64,000 nt of DNA from Thunnus maccoyii (lineage: Eukaryota; Chordata; Actinopteri; Scombriformes; Scombridae). A program made the translations under genes and the position numbers. Below are positions 44,801 through 56,171 of the stretch, in pieces; the stretch's first letter is position 1, and each line of letters opens with the position of its first letter. Under the pieces are notes generated by a model. The model made no database searches, was not told the DNA's origin, and was given only the letters and a program-made list of their open reading frames with translations. Location: assembly GCF_910596095.1 (NCBI RefSeq), contig NC_056551.1:5815001-5879000 (forward strand). The letters are read 5' to 3'.

Positions 44801-47800
44801 TATACTAAATTTGGGGATGAGGGTGTGACTGTATTTATTTCTTGCTGTGCACAGTTTGGTGGGTGGGAGGGGTCAAACTTTTCATAGGCCACAGACACGC
44901 TTGAACCGGCCCCGAGTAAACTTCTGAAAAGGGCTGATAAGTTTTTGAGGTGAGAACAGTCGGCAGCCTTTGGGGGAAATAAATTTCCTGAGAACAATAG
45001 CTCCTATCATGAAACGACTGAACTTTATTGTCTCCTTTTCTTTGTTGCTAGCCAGGGAGATTTTTTCAATCAGATACTCGCTCTAAAACGGGGCACCTGC
45101 CAAAAATAATGAACCTCGGCCAGTATTTACTGGCGTGTGGCTGGTGACTGGTGTTATTTTCCTTATTGCGGTGCCAATGAAGTGAAAACAAGATATGGAG
45201 CCAGGAGAAATCAGCGTTACTATGCATTTACAACAAGAATGGAAAAAATAATGTCATTTATCCACTGCTAATATTTGTGTTGTTTGTTGTTTCCCTCTGG
45301 TTTTTATGAATTATCAGACACTCTCAGGACAGCAACACTTTTGCCAAATCAAAGCTGTCATAATATTAACAATAACATGTTAAAGATAATAGATAATCAT
45401 GACATTTTTGCCCAAATTGTGTCTCTTCCAGCTCAAGATCTCCTTCAATGAGTCGAGTCTCCAGAGCACGTACGAGTATCCGTCAGAGAGCAGCGTGTGG
45501 GACAGCGGGGAGGAGGACGAGGAGGACAAGCAGGACGAGAAGGCGGCGGACGAACAGCCCAGCATGGTGGGACGCATCCACATCCCTCGACCCAGTTTCA
45601 CCAGCTCGTCCTCGCACACGACCAACAGCAACGGTGAGATGACGTGAAACAAACGTGGGGTGGAGTTTTTACAAGCACTGTTCATTTTGTTTTGTTGTTT
45701 TTGCCCCGCACTTTGGTCCAGAGGAATATATCTCGACAGCACTCCACGTGGTGGAAACATTGTTGACCAAGTGAAAAGATTAGCAAGGCAGTGGAAACTC
45801 CTAACTTCATCTTGTTGTAAATTAATCACAATGTGGCTGTAAAATCATCTTGGAAGATGGGAACAGCGATAAGGGAGGAAGATAACTGATTGAGCTGATT
45901 TATTTTATTTCTACAAAATACATACATACATAATGTACAAATGGAAGCCCTGCCCTAAACAGCAGCCTGGTGAAGCTGTTTATGTCACAGAGGTGTCCAG
46001 TTCATCTTGTAGTCATTTTGAGTCCACTTTTGTTGTATATTTGTATGTGTCCTCCCAGTTCAGCCACTGTCCCACTTTGTGTTGGACAGTCATAGAAAAT
46101 ACACATAAAACTGCAGATTTTCAGACCTTTTTCACCATCATAAAGCAAATATAATCCGCTAGAGAATTCGTCTAGAAAAGATCTGAAAAGGATGGAGAGG
46201 GAGACTTAGATTTGAAGGACAGTAAATGTGATTGAAGATTTTCTCATGTTAAAGGAAACACAAAACTAGAGTTGATAGTCATCGCTTCATTATTAGATCA
46301 CACTACCATTATGTGCATAGTGCAACTGTAACCGAGCAGAGATTACATATGATGACAGAGACCCCTACTGCACATACTGTGAATTACGTTTGAGAAAATG
46401 TGAGGTGGACTATCAGTGTCCTTTCCATTGAAAAATGCATAAATTATGTCTCAATGATCTGTATCTATATCTGTTTTTAATGCAAAAAGGGGAAGGTACA
46501 AACACATTGGAAAACCATATTATTGTAAAAGCTGAAGATAAAAATAAACCAACACTTGCAGCACATGCAGAAAAAAAGCTTAATCACATGTAAATAACAT
46601 CTGTCTTTTTTTTTTTGGTCTGCAGACCTTTCCAGCTATGTTCCCAAGCACGCTGTGGACTTCAGCGCCTGGCAGGAACACAAACATGAAGACAGTGTTT
46701 ACCAGGAAGACGCCGCTTCTCAACAGACGCAGATGACAGAGGAAGTCATGGTGAGAGAAAACTCAAATTTGTCAAAGCAGATTCCAATTTCTGTATTAGA
46801 GTCAAGTACCAGGTGGTGTTGCCTCTCAAATAGGAGCTGCCAGTTTCAACTTCTAGTCCTAACTCAGAATTAAAGATGGTTGAAAACCCAAAGATAGTAA
46901 ATTTACAATGGTATAAAACAGGAAAAAGCAGCAAATCCTCACATTTGAGAAGCTGGAAACAGAGAATGTTTGGCATTTTTGATTGATAAACAACAACAAA
47001 AATTCATTGTCATAATTGTTGTTGATTATTTGTCAGTTGACTAATCGATTGATGAACTAGTTGTTTCAGTTCCTTGTATGAAAATGACTGCAGGTTCCAA
47101 TTTTGTGTCTTGGTTTTTGGTAGTGCAGGACCTATTTCCATTAGATTACTGATGGATCAATGATTTAAATGTGGTGTTTCATGCCTTAAATCAGACTCAG
47201 AGGTCTTTTCTTGGAGCAATTTTCTGCTGATGAGAAGTAAAACCAGTCATGCATACTATCAGAATCAGTTTTTTATGGTTTCTAATATTTTACAGTTATA
47301 TAATTAGTCTTACTTTCCATTCTAAGTAGCATTAAAAAGGCTTTAAAATAATCATTAGGTCATGAATCCTGCAGGAACCATGTATGTGGAAAATAAGATT
47401 CAGCAGAATATGAATGAGAGACAAAAATAGTTTTTTCTGCTTACAAATATATAAACAGCAGGCCCTCCTCAAGTACAAATGATCCTATTTTACCTGTAGA
47501 GCATGAAAAAAAAAACTATTTACACATGTCTCCCATTTCAACAAGACAGAATGAAGGGACAGGACAGAAACATCAGTGTAGTCTGGCTGGAACAAGTCAC
47601 AACTGTAAGTTTCCTATGCTGAGTGTGAGAGTAGCAGCCTGTTCGTACATGGAAATGCTGAAACAGCAACATCTAAGTAGTAGATCTCTCACAGTACATC
47701 ACCCTATCGCCATCAAGTTGCTGAAAACAACATGAATTTGTTTTTTCTCCTCAGCTCACGCCGGCAGACAGCTCCTCCCTGTCTGACTACAGCAGCGAGC

Positions 47801-47817
47801 CCGCTCTTTACTTCTGA
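21046..47817 (+). CDS. tprn: Taperin, four coding exons, complete
   Basis: Actin-associated protein at the base of hair-cell stereocilia; human TPRN mutations cause deafness DFNB79. Exons are 21046-23226, 45432-45633, 46626-46750 and 47755-47817, all GT-AG with matching phases, giving 2571 nt and 856 aa (human 711). Visible parts: MPAWKREILERRKAK (residues 21-35), shared with human taperin and its paralogue phostensin; a Gly/Ser tract (65-85); conserved blocks PGIRTIRAENIIIIESDPDY, EIRAKEVVIYDTT and KSHSTENLLDLD; a Pro/Ser-rich centre; two NxFTVxPKR motifs at 460 and 647; K-I-S-F, fitting the PP1-binding RVxF consensus, across the exon 1/2 junction; an acidic stretch in exon 2; and the conserved end DYSSEPALYF. 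The start at 21046 was chosen because the longer upstream frame opens with GTG, not ATG. Most of the extra length is in the low-complexity centre. Confidence 0.96.
21239..21303 (+). repeat. tprn: Imperfect GGCAGC hexamer tract coding Gly-Ser in tprn exon 1
   Basis: Tandem ggcagc/ggcggc units encode residues 65-85 of taperin. Such tracts change length easily, so the residue count here may vary between individuals. Confidence 0.85.
24520..24630 (+). mobile_element. tRNA-derived SINE-like fragment
   Basis: The order ggtggttcagatgatcagg, then cctgggtttgagtctagtct, then acacgtcatccctcactc resembles fish tRNA-type SINE bodies, with a degenerate B box (ggtttgagtct). It is truncated and diverged. 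Confidence 0.4.
25096..25681. mobile_element. Foldback MITE, family B copy 2 (TTAA target site intact)
   Basis: A 586-bp copy of the element at 1840-2450. It is flanked by TTAA on both sides (25092-25095 and 25682-25685). Its two ends are long inverse copies (aggacagtttcacaattttt versus the inverse near 25660), and internal tracts such as gtgatgggagccaaa and cttatatgaggcttcagcag match copy 1 closely. Confidence 0.85.
29000..29330 (+). repeat. Dispersed fish repeat ('gtggtcaaaggtcactgtgacc' type)
   Basis: Includes tctcacgaacgcctcaaggg, gtcaaaggtcactgtgacct and ataactcaagaattcatagg, a string I recognise as a repeat common in percomorph introns. A related block resumes at about 29555-29830 (aaaggtcaaaggtcaacttc), separated by unrelated sequence. 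The class is not certain. Confidence 0.5.
29855..29905 (-). mobile_element. LINE 3'-end fragment (L2-like)
   Basis: tcacaatcagctttattggc followed by caaacatgtgaacacatacaa resembles the inverse of a common fish LINE 3' tail. Short and noncoding. Confidence 0.4.
30938..30990. repeat. (CA)n microsatellite, compound
   Basis: CA-rich run with tctc and gc interruptions. A similar TG/GT run lies at 31151-31177. Confidence 0.9.
31151..31177. repeat. (TG)n microsatellite
   Basis: TG run with one GC interruption in tprn intron 1. A further CA run lies at about 31900-31918. Confidence 0.9.
34641..34716. repeat. (TC)38 microsatellite
   Basis: A pure TC run of 76 bases in tprn intron 1, flanked by a short CA tail. 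The long Ser/Leu open frames over it are artefacts of the repeat. Confidence 0.98.
36520..36760 (+). mobile_element. LINE 3'-end fragment with (TTGAATC) tail
   Basis: It ends gacaataaactaaatcttg followed by a repeated aatcttg unit, the usual look of the 3' end of fish L2/CR1-type LINEs. The preceding tract (ttgctgttgcactgctagag) is noncoding. Heavily 5'-truncated. Confidence 0.5.
36930..37010 (+). mobile_element. Possible tRNA-derived SINE fragment
   Basis: gatagcctaaaggtctgatg and gctggattgaatccctgcat are spaced like the A and B boxes of a tRNA-type SINE, but both are degenerate. Weak call. Confidence 0.3.
38774..38806. repeat. (TG)n microsatellite
   Basis: Pure TG run of 33 bases in tprn intron 1. 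Confidence 0.97.
41705..42690 (+). repeat. 42-bp minisatellite in tprn intron 1
   Basis: The core at 42261-42638 holds nine head-to-tail 42-bp units. Each unit is two related 21-bp halves, one around ctatagactctactcttg and one around ctgtagacccttgtcctg. Variants cttctg, ggcttg and ctcctg mark sub-blocks of units. Upstream (41705-42260) the same half-unit continues in a much more diverged form, and a C14 run follows at about 42679-42693. Because 42 and 21 are multiples of three, one frame stays open through the core; there is no splice or start evidence for translation. Confidence 0.93.
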
Positions 47818-50800
47818 TCAAAGGTCGGACCAATCAGCTGTACAGTAGTACCTCACCTGCGGGACCAGACTGCAGCCGGAGCCCAGCGAGGACCTCCACA
47901 CCTGGGCCCAAACTGCCTCCAGCTCTACACACTCCAGCCGGCTCCAAGCACATCTTCCTGATCAGACAGGAAACACAGTGTTGATTTTATGTTTTGTTTT
48001 GGGTTCTTTTTGGGCTGATTTCCTGCCACGGTACCACTACTCCTCGCCACGTTATCAACAGCATATCAAGAGTTTAACAGCTTTTCTTCCAGGTGACCGA
48101 TATCAGATTCGCACCTTCTTCCTCACCCGAAGCTCCGACCAATCCAAAAGCAGCTGGACTGTCTTTCCCGCCCCTTGATGATCCTGGACAGTTGATCTGT
48201 CAGCCCTCCCCGCTTCCTCATCCTCTTCACTCACTTAACAAAATATCTGACAGAATCAAATCGACCGTCGGACTCCGGAGAGACGTCCGTCTTCCTCTCT
48301 GTTCTCTGGCTTCAGACGGCCTCTCCTGTGATTCTCCTGCTTCCACGTCTGCGTCTCACATTCGCTTCAGGTTGTTTGGGAGATATCGACGAACGCAGCA
48401 GAAAGCGAGGGGACCAAACTCCTTAAAAGAACAGGAAGCCGCCAGTGCCCACGTGTAGGCGACGCCACGGTGACAGAGTTCAGTGTTAGCATGGAAACAT
48501 GTCATTAGGACGTTCTCCAGAAATGTAGGATCTGGAGGACGTGTCCGCTTGTATACAAGTAGAACAATGGCAGACTCATACACACAAAAACAAAAAAAAA
48601 TGGTAAAAGGGTGCCACAATTGTAGTCTTTTTTTTTTTTTTTGTTTTTGTACCTGCATGTTTTGATTTTTGGTTCTTTTACTGTAAAGCTTCTGTATGCC
48701 TTTTAGGGGTTTTTTGTATGTTTTCTGGCAAACTATGCTGTATTGAAGCTGCTGGACGTTTGGTAGAAGAGTCTAACGGCAAGCAAACTTCAACACACTT
48801 CCCCTTCTCTGCGACGAGGGAGGAAAAATATAAATATGCACCCCCGGGGAAAGATTTCCGTCAATCAGTAGCATCTCTGACTTCTGATTAAAATGCTTGA
48901 AGAAGTGACCTTGGCCAATAATGTCTGTATGTCCGTATTGCTGGTGACAAACGTACAGCAAAATATCATCATACTGTAGAATGTTTCTGTATATCCTGTT
49001 TATCAAAACGCTGTTAGACCTCCCGACACCTTCTCTCTGCCTCCTCGTGTATTTATTCCTGCTTAAAGTTGAAGTTTGCATGTCTGAGACCTGCTCATGT
49101 ACTCTTTTTTTTTTTTTTTTTTTTTTTTTGTAAAGGCGAATTTGCTGGTGTGGAAAGAACTGGAAGGGTGCGTTCAGACTGAACACCCCCATCGGACGTT
49201 TGTTTGTTTTTTTTTTCTTTCCAGTCGGACCTCATGTACTTTCACATTCCACAGAGAAAGAAGCTGGTCCATTGAAGTAATGAATTGATTGTGATCATTC
49301 ATAATATGGCATGTTTGTGAGAGCGAATGCAAGGTTGCGTGTGTTTGAAAGAATATGTAATGATTTTTTAAAATTCAGATTTTTTTATATACAGGAACGC
49401 ACCAAGTTTCCAGATGATTTTTTTTTTTTTTTTTTTACTCATAATGCCAATTGATTAAAGTGTTGCTGTAACAGCCTCACATTCATTCTTTACACTCCCA
49501 GGATCGACTCCCCTTCGGCCAGTATTGTTGTACAGTTTCAATATTCTACCATATTTTCATAATCATCAAAGATTTATTTCTTTCTCCTGTCATTTTGTTC
49601 ATTTCTCAGATCAGATGAAGTTTGTTCAGTCCTCAAAGGTTGGATTTTGTCGTTAGGAGACGAGATATTATGTCTTTGTCTGAAGAATTTGGGGATTATG
49701 TGTTTTGTCTGGAGTCTTGGATGTTAAATGTCTTTGCACTGTCATGCTTTTAGCTTTGTTTTGCACCTCATGAGAAGGAACAGAGTAGGCGACAGAGGAA
49801 ATGTGCACTTAAGAGAACAAAGAAGTCTAGTTGAAGAGTTTTGTTTCAAAACCATTTCCACTATTGACATATTCTTATTAACAATTGATTGTACGTCAGT
49901 TGAAAGAATAACATTTATACAGACTGGAGTGATGAAATTCAGGTATTGATATTTTTTGGAATAGAACTCTTCAATTGTACGCGATGAATGCACTGCCGAT
50001 GAATGCCATTACCACTTTTGTACTCTGTTTGCCACAGCCTTGCATCAGAAGTCTTATGATTGTCGGCCTTGTCGCTGTGACCACAAGCAGTAGCGCACGT
50101 GTTGTTTTCCACACAGGTCCAGGCCTTCATCTCCATCCTGACAAATCCATTCGAGCTGTTTTCTCACCCTCTGATATGCAGTAGTTTTAAAAGGACCATG
50201 CCAGTGATTTTTCATGTTTTAGCCCATTTACTACAAATCATATACTTTACTGTGAACCACTTTGTAAATCATGCTGCTGTGTTTTACAAGTTTGAATGTA
50301 TTTTTATTGTGTAACCACTCAGGGTGTCCATTGGTTTCCACTCTATTTCTTATGGTATGAAAATCTACTTGAGTTTTTTTTTTAAACATATTACTTTTTC
50401 ATTCAAAAATGACAAACTAAACACAACTTTACCTAAATCAAAAGTCAAATCTGGCAAAATTTTGTTTTAAATCAGAAATGGGCCGAACAGAAAATAAGTA
50501 AACACTCAATACTAGGTGCTACTGACACATTTCAGCCAGTACCAAAAAAGAGGTTCAACAGCTGCCCCTATGATACACTGCAGACTTTTCACATTACTCT
50601 CCACTTAAACTACCCTACCAGTATACGACCGTACAACTGTAATGTAACCAACAAAGATAAATCCAGGCTTGATGTCTCTGTTATGGATTACACGACTCCA
50701 GCAAGTTTCAAGAGTCTTCTAATCTTCATACCAAAGGAAATTAATAAAAATCAATGGCTGCTCCAAACAGTTGGAAAAACACAGAACTGTATGGCATGCA

Positions 50801-51445
50801 TTTGAAACTAACAAAAATGTAAAGTATACATGATTTGTAGTTTAAAAGAAAAAAACAAAACATTGGTATTGTCCTTTAATTTGGCCTAAAGAAACCTGAC
50901 TTGGACCTGCTGTGGAGCAGTCACATAACAAGCCTGTGGATCCATCTGTGGTAACTGCTGCCTTCAACACCACAAAGAGGAAATCGACTCTTTGTGGGAA
51001 TCTATTTTTTTCCTCTTTCTCTCTCTTTCTCTCTGTCTTTCTGTGAACTGAAGGACCAAAGAGGCAGAGTTCACTGTGGGTCATTTCCACTGATCGTCTT
51101 AAATGACACCAGCAAGAACTTTCATGATGGCCATTACCAGGACACAGAAAACGACTCGACTTCTGAAGTGTAACATGCGGTGGTGTTAACACTCCGCCCG
51201 CAGTGTTTTCCCATCTGTCTCCTCCTGTTGCAAAGTGAGCAGTTTGTGTTGGTCACACTGTAGCAACTCTGTGGTAGAAGCTCCATCTCATCTCCCCCCT
51301 CCCCCCCTTTTTACTTTTCCCCTCGTCTGTAAATCTACATCGCAGCAGATGTGCTTACTGTAAAGTTATTGTCAATGATTTGGGCAAATAAAAAAAAAAA
51401 AAAAACAAAGTGATGTCATACTTGTACAAATGAAAGCTCAATAAA
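47818..51445 (+). other. tprn: tprn 3' UTR with terminal AATAAA at 51440-51445
   Basis: About 3.6 kb from the stop to the last strong hexamer; another candidate hexamer lies at 51387-51392, so alternative ends are possible. The stretch is T-rich, with long poly-T runs at about 48629-48641, 49107-49129 and 49419-49436. No repeat-derived gene or convincing reading frame is present. The full length as one UTR is inferred. Confidence 0.5.
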
Positions 51446-51644
51446 ATAGAAGACTTGAACAAATGGAAATACTGTGTATGTGTCATTTCAGGGGGAACTT
51501 TTTTCTAACATTTACACATTAAAGAAAACAAAGTGGTTTAATGTAGGAGACTGTTGAGGCAGCACAGAGAAGTACACATTAAAACTCTGGCCTGTTATTT
51601 GTGTTGTCAAAGAAGAATGAGTCATGCAAGTGTTAAGAAACACA

Positions 51645-51650
51645 TTTATT
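51645..51650 (-). terminator. ssna1: ssna1 polyadenylation signal
   Basis: TTTATT on the plus strand reads AATAAA on the minus strand, about 130 bp past the ssna1 stop. It is the only canonical hexamer close downstream. Confidence 0.7.
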
Positions 51651-51781
51651 GGAATAAAGAATATATAAAATCAATCAAATATATTACAAATAGTCCAGGA
51701 TGGAGAATAAACTGCATTAAAAGTGCAGAGTCAAATGTACTGTTGTGGTCGAAAAGAGAGTTCAGTGACCTTTCGTCTCCA

Positions 51782-54652
51782 TTAATGCTCTTTCCTTCGG
51801 GGTTCTGTGGCTTTACTGAGGTTTCCTGCCTCCTGCTTCAGGACGCTGAGAAGAGACTGTGAACTCTCCAAGATCTAAAGGAGGGGAGAAAAAAAAAGGA
51901 ATCACATGAAATATACTGTATAGATATTAAGATGCAGAGGAAGCACAAGCTGATAGTGTGATGTGTCCTGTAAGAGTAAGTTAAAGAAGGGTCTTGTTGT
52001 TTTTTAATAAGAGCCGTGTCGGAGTGTTTGTTTTGAGTGTTCGGGGAGGTCAGCATCAGTAAGTGGGATGTGCCTGCGTGAGATGAAACTACTGCAGAAG
52101 GACAACAAGATGGTGTGTCATTGATTATAAAGTACAAACAACCAAGAGAAAAATAGTGGGGTACAAAAATGCAGCAGATTGAGTTCATCATCCCTAAAGC
52201 TATGCAGTGCCTGTGTTGAATTTCAACTGCTGCTGTGGGTTGACTTTTGTTGGGTTTTTTTTAAGACCTTCCATCATCCTTAGTCTCAAACCACATCATT
52301 TTATTGGTTTGTTTTTTTGCTACATGGTTCACAGAATTAGGATTTTCTTTTGAAAAGATTGTAAAACCTCCAGTTTTTAGTCATGTGGGAAAGAAATACA
52401 ATGATGTCATCAGTCAAAAAAACATGTTTTCTGAGAGATAAAAGGTGAATCAGAAAGAAAATAAAAGCTTTCATAACAGTTTTTCTGGATAGTCTTGGTT
52501 TCAACCCTTTCATAAACATGATGCTCTTTATTGAGCATCCTATTTTCATACTTCCTGAACACTAAACTCTAATTATCTGTCTCTCCCCAAAAACTATAAA
52601 TATTTTTGGCTCAATCAGTGTCCAAAAAGCTTCAGTGTCCCATAGTCAATGTATTTCAATGCTGCTGAACAACAGCAGTTTAAATCAGGTTAAGACAGTC
52701 CAGACACACCTTGGTGTAAGCGGCCTCGGTCTCTGCGATTGTGCGGTCGAAGGTGGCGCGGGCGGCGAGTCTCTGTGCCAGGCTCTCGTTGACTCTGCTC
52801 AGCTTCTCTGACAGGACGCGGATGTCGTGCTGCAGCCGTTCCTTCTCCTCTTCCTCCTGCTTGATCTGACGGTTCAACTCCTCCCGCTTGGAGCACAGGT
52901 CCTCAATACCTGACCGAGACAAGAAGGTTTATGATTGCCAGAGTCTCTCTGCGAGGGCTGAGGACAGCAACAGTTGAACCAGTGTGATGACAGGTTCTTA
53001 CTTTAAGACTAAAGTGTAAATTGTAGTACTTATGCACATTTCCAAATCACATGATTTTTTTTTTTTTTTAATGTGTCAACTCTTTAACATGATGAGTGCA
53101 ACTTCTGGCCTACAAAGTAACTACATTCTAGTGTTGATGTACAGAAAGCTTTTGGACCACAATTTTGATGTTATTTATTATTTATCATCCAAAAATTACA
53201 AACATTTTCTGGTTCCAGCTTCTCAAAGGTAAAGTTTTACTACTTTTGTTTTTTTTTATTATAACATTTAATATCTTTGGGTTTGGGACTGTGAGTCAGA
53301 CAAAACAAGCAATTTGAACACATCACCTTGAGTTCTGAGATATTGTACACAATACACAAATTTATACACAAATAAAGAGAAATCGACAGAAATAAAACAA
53401 CAGTATTGGACAGATTAATCACATCCTAAAAAAGGTATTTATCAAGCATTGAAATCTCAGGTATTTATAAAATGTCTTATTTTTACGATAAAACTTGAAT
53501 CTGAAGAACTGAATCTGCACTCACAGATGTGCAGTAATATTACTAATGAACTACTTTCTGTATAGCATTACATTTGCATATTCTGCTTCAAGTGTGACAG
53601 CACAATTTATTTGAACATTAAAAAAAAAAATCTGTGTATCTGTACTGATGTAATGTAATCCTTCAACAAACAGGGTGTTGCAGTTTTAGTTTGTATATAT
53701 GTAGTTTGTTTTGAGTTTTAACCTTTACTACTAAATATATACGTATTTGTACATACACATAAAAATATAAATTTTATTTTCATTCATATATTATATGTAG
53801 GACACATGCACACCACACGTATGCCTATATTTTATATTATTCTTGTTGTTTAAACTCTTATCACTATTGCTTTTACTATTTAAAATATTCCTTAGTTTCC
53901 TTACTGCATTGTCATGGAGCTGAAAGCTAAGATTTTTACTCTCTTATACTTGTGTAATGAGATGTAACATTAATAACTGAAGTAGAAGATAACCTTCAAA
54001 TGCAGTCTGGTATCTTGCCACAGTGGCTGGCAGAGCAGAGACACAGATTAACCAGCAAATGACAGATGGCAAGTGTTAATATGTTTCCTTCTCAGAGACC
54101 AAAAGGGATAGCTCTGGCGGTACTTTATTTATTTATGTATTTAGTTATTTAGAGAGCATAACCCTGCAGGTAGTGTAAAATGATAACTGTAAGCCCCTGG
54201 TTGCACTGGTGTGGTCTGTGGAGGGTTAAGGGCTGGTTTCCAGGTGATAGACAGCATAATCTGTCAAGGTTAATCAGATTGTACTGCAGCAACCTGCCGG
54301 CTGGTCAAAGTAGCTGGTAAGTCAAAAAACTAGAACAGTGGAAGCATAACAGCAATATCTCCACTAGAAAGTGAATACGAGCTACAGTTAAAATTACGTA
54401 CTAAACATATGCTTATAGGAGAAAAACTTGTTCTCTAATACCAGTTTATAAAATGAGGTAACGTTATATCTGAGGTCTATGGAGGGGAAAAGATATTCAA
54501 AAGGAAACTTAAATGTGGCACGACACGCCTCAGCCAGAATCACTAGCATCATGACAGCTTACGCTTTTGATGTATTGACAAGAAAAAACAAATGACTTAC
54601 ACTTGACAAGTTCATTGTTGTAGGTCTGCAGAGCAGCAGCTTGTTGGGTCAT
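51782..54652 (-). CDS. ssna1: SS nuclear autoantigen 1 (microtubule-nucleating centriole/cilium protein), three coding exons
   Basis: A small coiled-coil protein that self-assembles into fibrils, binds and branches microtubules, and acts at centrosomes, basal bodies and axons. Exons in transcript order are 54652-54601, 52909-52710 and 51874-51782, all GT-AG with agreeing phases; 345 nt, 114 aa (human 119). The start [18 protein letters not shown] is almost identical to the mammalian start. The middle is one long charged coiled coil ([17 protein letters not shown] onward to [11 protein letters not shown]). The last exon continues [20 protein letters not shown] and ends [10 protein letters not shown], a shorter and different tail from the human one. 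It is tail-to-tail with tprn, as expected from human 9q34.3 where the two genes are neighbours. Intact. Confidence 0.96.
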
Positions 54653-54925
54653 GTCTGAGTTCAGCTAGCTTCGCCCAACTATAAGATTCAACCGTGACTT
54701 TGTAGTTTCTAGCTGTTAGCTACTTGTTCTCTAAACTCGCAGGTCCGACTAGCTCGTCATCTGTATCGTATCTGTATGATGTATAAGCGGGTCAGACAGT
54801 AGCTGTTAAAGCTAAAGATACACCCGTCTTTCCACAGAAAGTGTTGTAGATGAACTGCACGTACATGGCGGGTTGGTTTCCCAGACAACTCTTCTTCTTC
54901 TTCTTCTACTTTAAGTTTTAAATCT
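54653..54925 (-). promoter_or_regulatory. ssna1: ssna1 5' flank
   Basis: Immediately upstream of the ssna1 ATG; it must hold the leader and probably the promoter. No TATA or GC box was recognised. A CTT trinucleotide run at about 54889-54908 marks the tail of the LINE fragment beyond. Confidence 0.35.
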
Positions 54926-55520
54926 TCTTCTTCTTTAGTGTTTATTGGCGGTTGGCACCAGCTTATTGATGCATTACCGTCACCTACTGGACTGGAGTGT
55001 GGAACAGTAGATAGGCAGAAAACAAACTATAAACAAATTGGAAGAAAACAAACTAAAAAACTAAATTCTGTTTAATATACAGGCTTATTTTATGTATCTA
55101 ATCAAAGCACTAATCACCTTCCATTAGGCTCTCCTTAACAGATTCCCAAAGGTAAGATCAAGTTTCGCTTCCTTTAATGCAGTTATTAGGTCAATTCGTT
55201 GCCCATTAACTGTTACAAGTAGTACATGTTTACTGGTTTCTGGTTAACTACAGTGAGTGCACAGTCCAGTTGGGTGCTTACCTACTCTATAAAGTGTGTG
55301 ACTTGTGTGTCCTATCCTCAGCTGGGTTGTGACTATTTCCTCCCTCTGGTCCCTGCACCTAGTTTCATTCATGCCAACATGGTTTTGAATACTGTAAAGA
55401 TGTCTTCTTGTGTCACTGATGTCCCAATATTCTTGCCAGATTATATGCATTTGTTCTTTGATAATAGTTTTGACCTCAGTCTTACTTCACAGTATTTATC
55501 CATTGATTGTCTGTGATTTT
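54889..55520 (-). mobile_element. 5'-truncated LINE (I/Nimb-like), C-terminal ORF2 and 3' tail
   Basis: On the minus strand the frame at 55450-55244 encodes HIIWQEYWDISDTRRHLYSI, then LRIGHTSHTLYRVGKHPTG and CTHCS. That pattern (LRIGHT, KHPTG, CxxC) is the region after the RNase H domain of I-type non-LTR retrotransposons. It runs into a 3' tail with gccaaccgccaataaacac and ends in GAAGAAGAAG repeats, seen on the plus strand as CTT runs. Everything upstream of this C-terminal part is missing. The clade assignment is from pattern memory. Confidence 0.6.
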
Positions 55521-55753
55521 AATGATTGCTTGGCTTGAGCAGGAACCCAAAGGAAGGAAACCTCCAAACCCTTATTATGCAGTCTGACTAGTAAATGAAA
55601 AATGAAAAACAAACAAAATTTCCTGTCTGCATGACAACTTACCGGACTTAATATACTCGTAAGTGCTGTAAGACTATTCAAGGAAATTACAGTATTACAT
55701 TGCACCACCCAGTGCTAATAGTATTCCAAGTAACTCAAGTGAGTATACTGATA

Positions 55754-55840
55754 CAAAAAAAACAACTAAATTTTCTTTACTATACAGGTTTCTTTTAGGT
55801 ATTTAATAAAAACACTAATAACTTTCCATGAGGCTATACA
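55754..55840 (-). mobile_element. Second fragment of the same LINE
   Basis: The plus-strand tract aactaaattttctttactatacaggttt through ataactttccatgaggct parallels 55055-55130 (aactaaattctgtttaatatacaggctt through atcaccttccattaggct) with about one mismatch in five. It is an independent truncated copy or a tandem duplicate. Confidence 0.55.
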
Positions 55841-55844
55841 ACTG

Positions 55845-56160
55845 AAGAGGAAGCAATTTTATTTTTATTGTACATTTCACTACAGGTAAATTCAATGTGC
55901 TTTACATTAAAATATGCGACATACCCACTCAAAGACAAATCCAAACATGTGCAGATACACAGTAACTAATCATCAGCATGAAAATAGAAATGTTTTCAGT
56001 TTGTTTTGTCTTTGCAGCTTTCCTGCACAGTTAGGACAGATGTCAGGTCTTCCCGCAGTATGTTCCAGAGAACAGGACCAGATTAACCAAAAGCAGCTAC
56101 AAATAGAAAACCACCACCACCAAGTGATGAGAGGTGTGGTTTCATCATAAATAGAAGTGA
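55845..56160 (+). repeat. Dispersed repeat fragment
   Basis: ttttattgtacatttcactac, then attcaatgtgctttacatta, then agtatgttccagagaacagg follow the order of a widespread fish repeat. Noncoding; class not certain. Confidence 0.35.
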
Positions 56161-56171
56161 GCAGGTCAGAA

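Larger units (their letters stand above)
23227..45431 (+). other. tprn: tprn intron 1 (22.2 kb)
   Basis: Flanked by AAG/GTGAGA and TTCCAG/CTC in phase 0. No nested gene was recognised on either strand; the longest open frames (for example 137 codons at 31953-32366, opening with TTG) look random. It carries SINE-like tags, a foldback MITE, LINE tails, several microsatellites and a 42-bp minisatellite, listed separately. Stretches such as 23640-24500, 26210-26600 and 43560-44070 show no repeat structure I can recognise and have mixed base composition, so they are where control elements would be sought. Confidence 0.8.

Noticed and set aside
50842-51192. 116-codon minus-strand frame in the tprn 3' UTR
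   Set aside because: No family features, no splice context; the region is explained as UTR.
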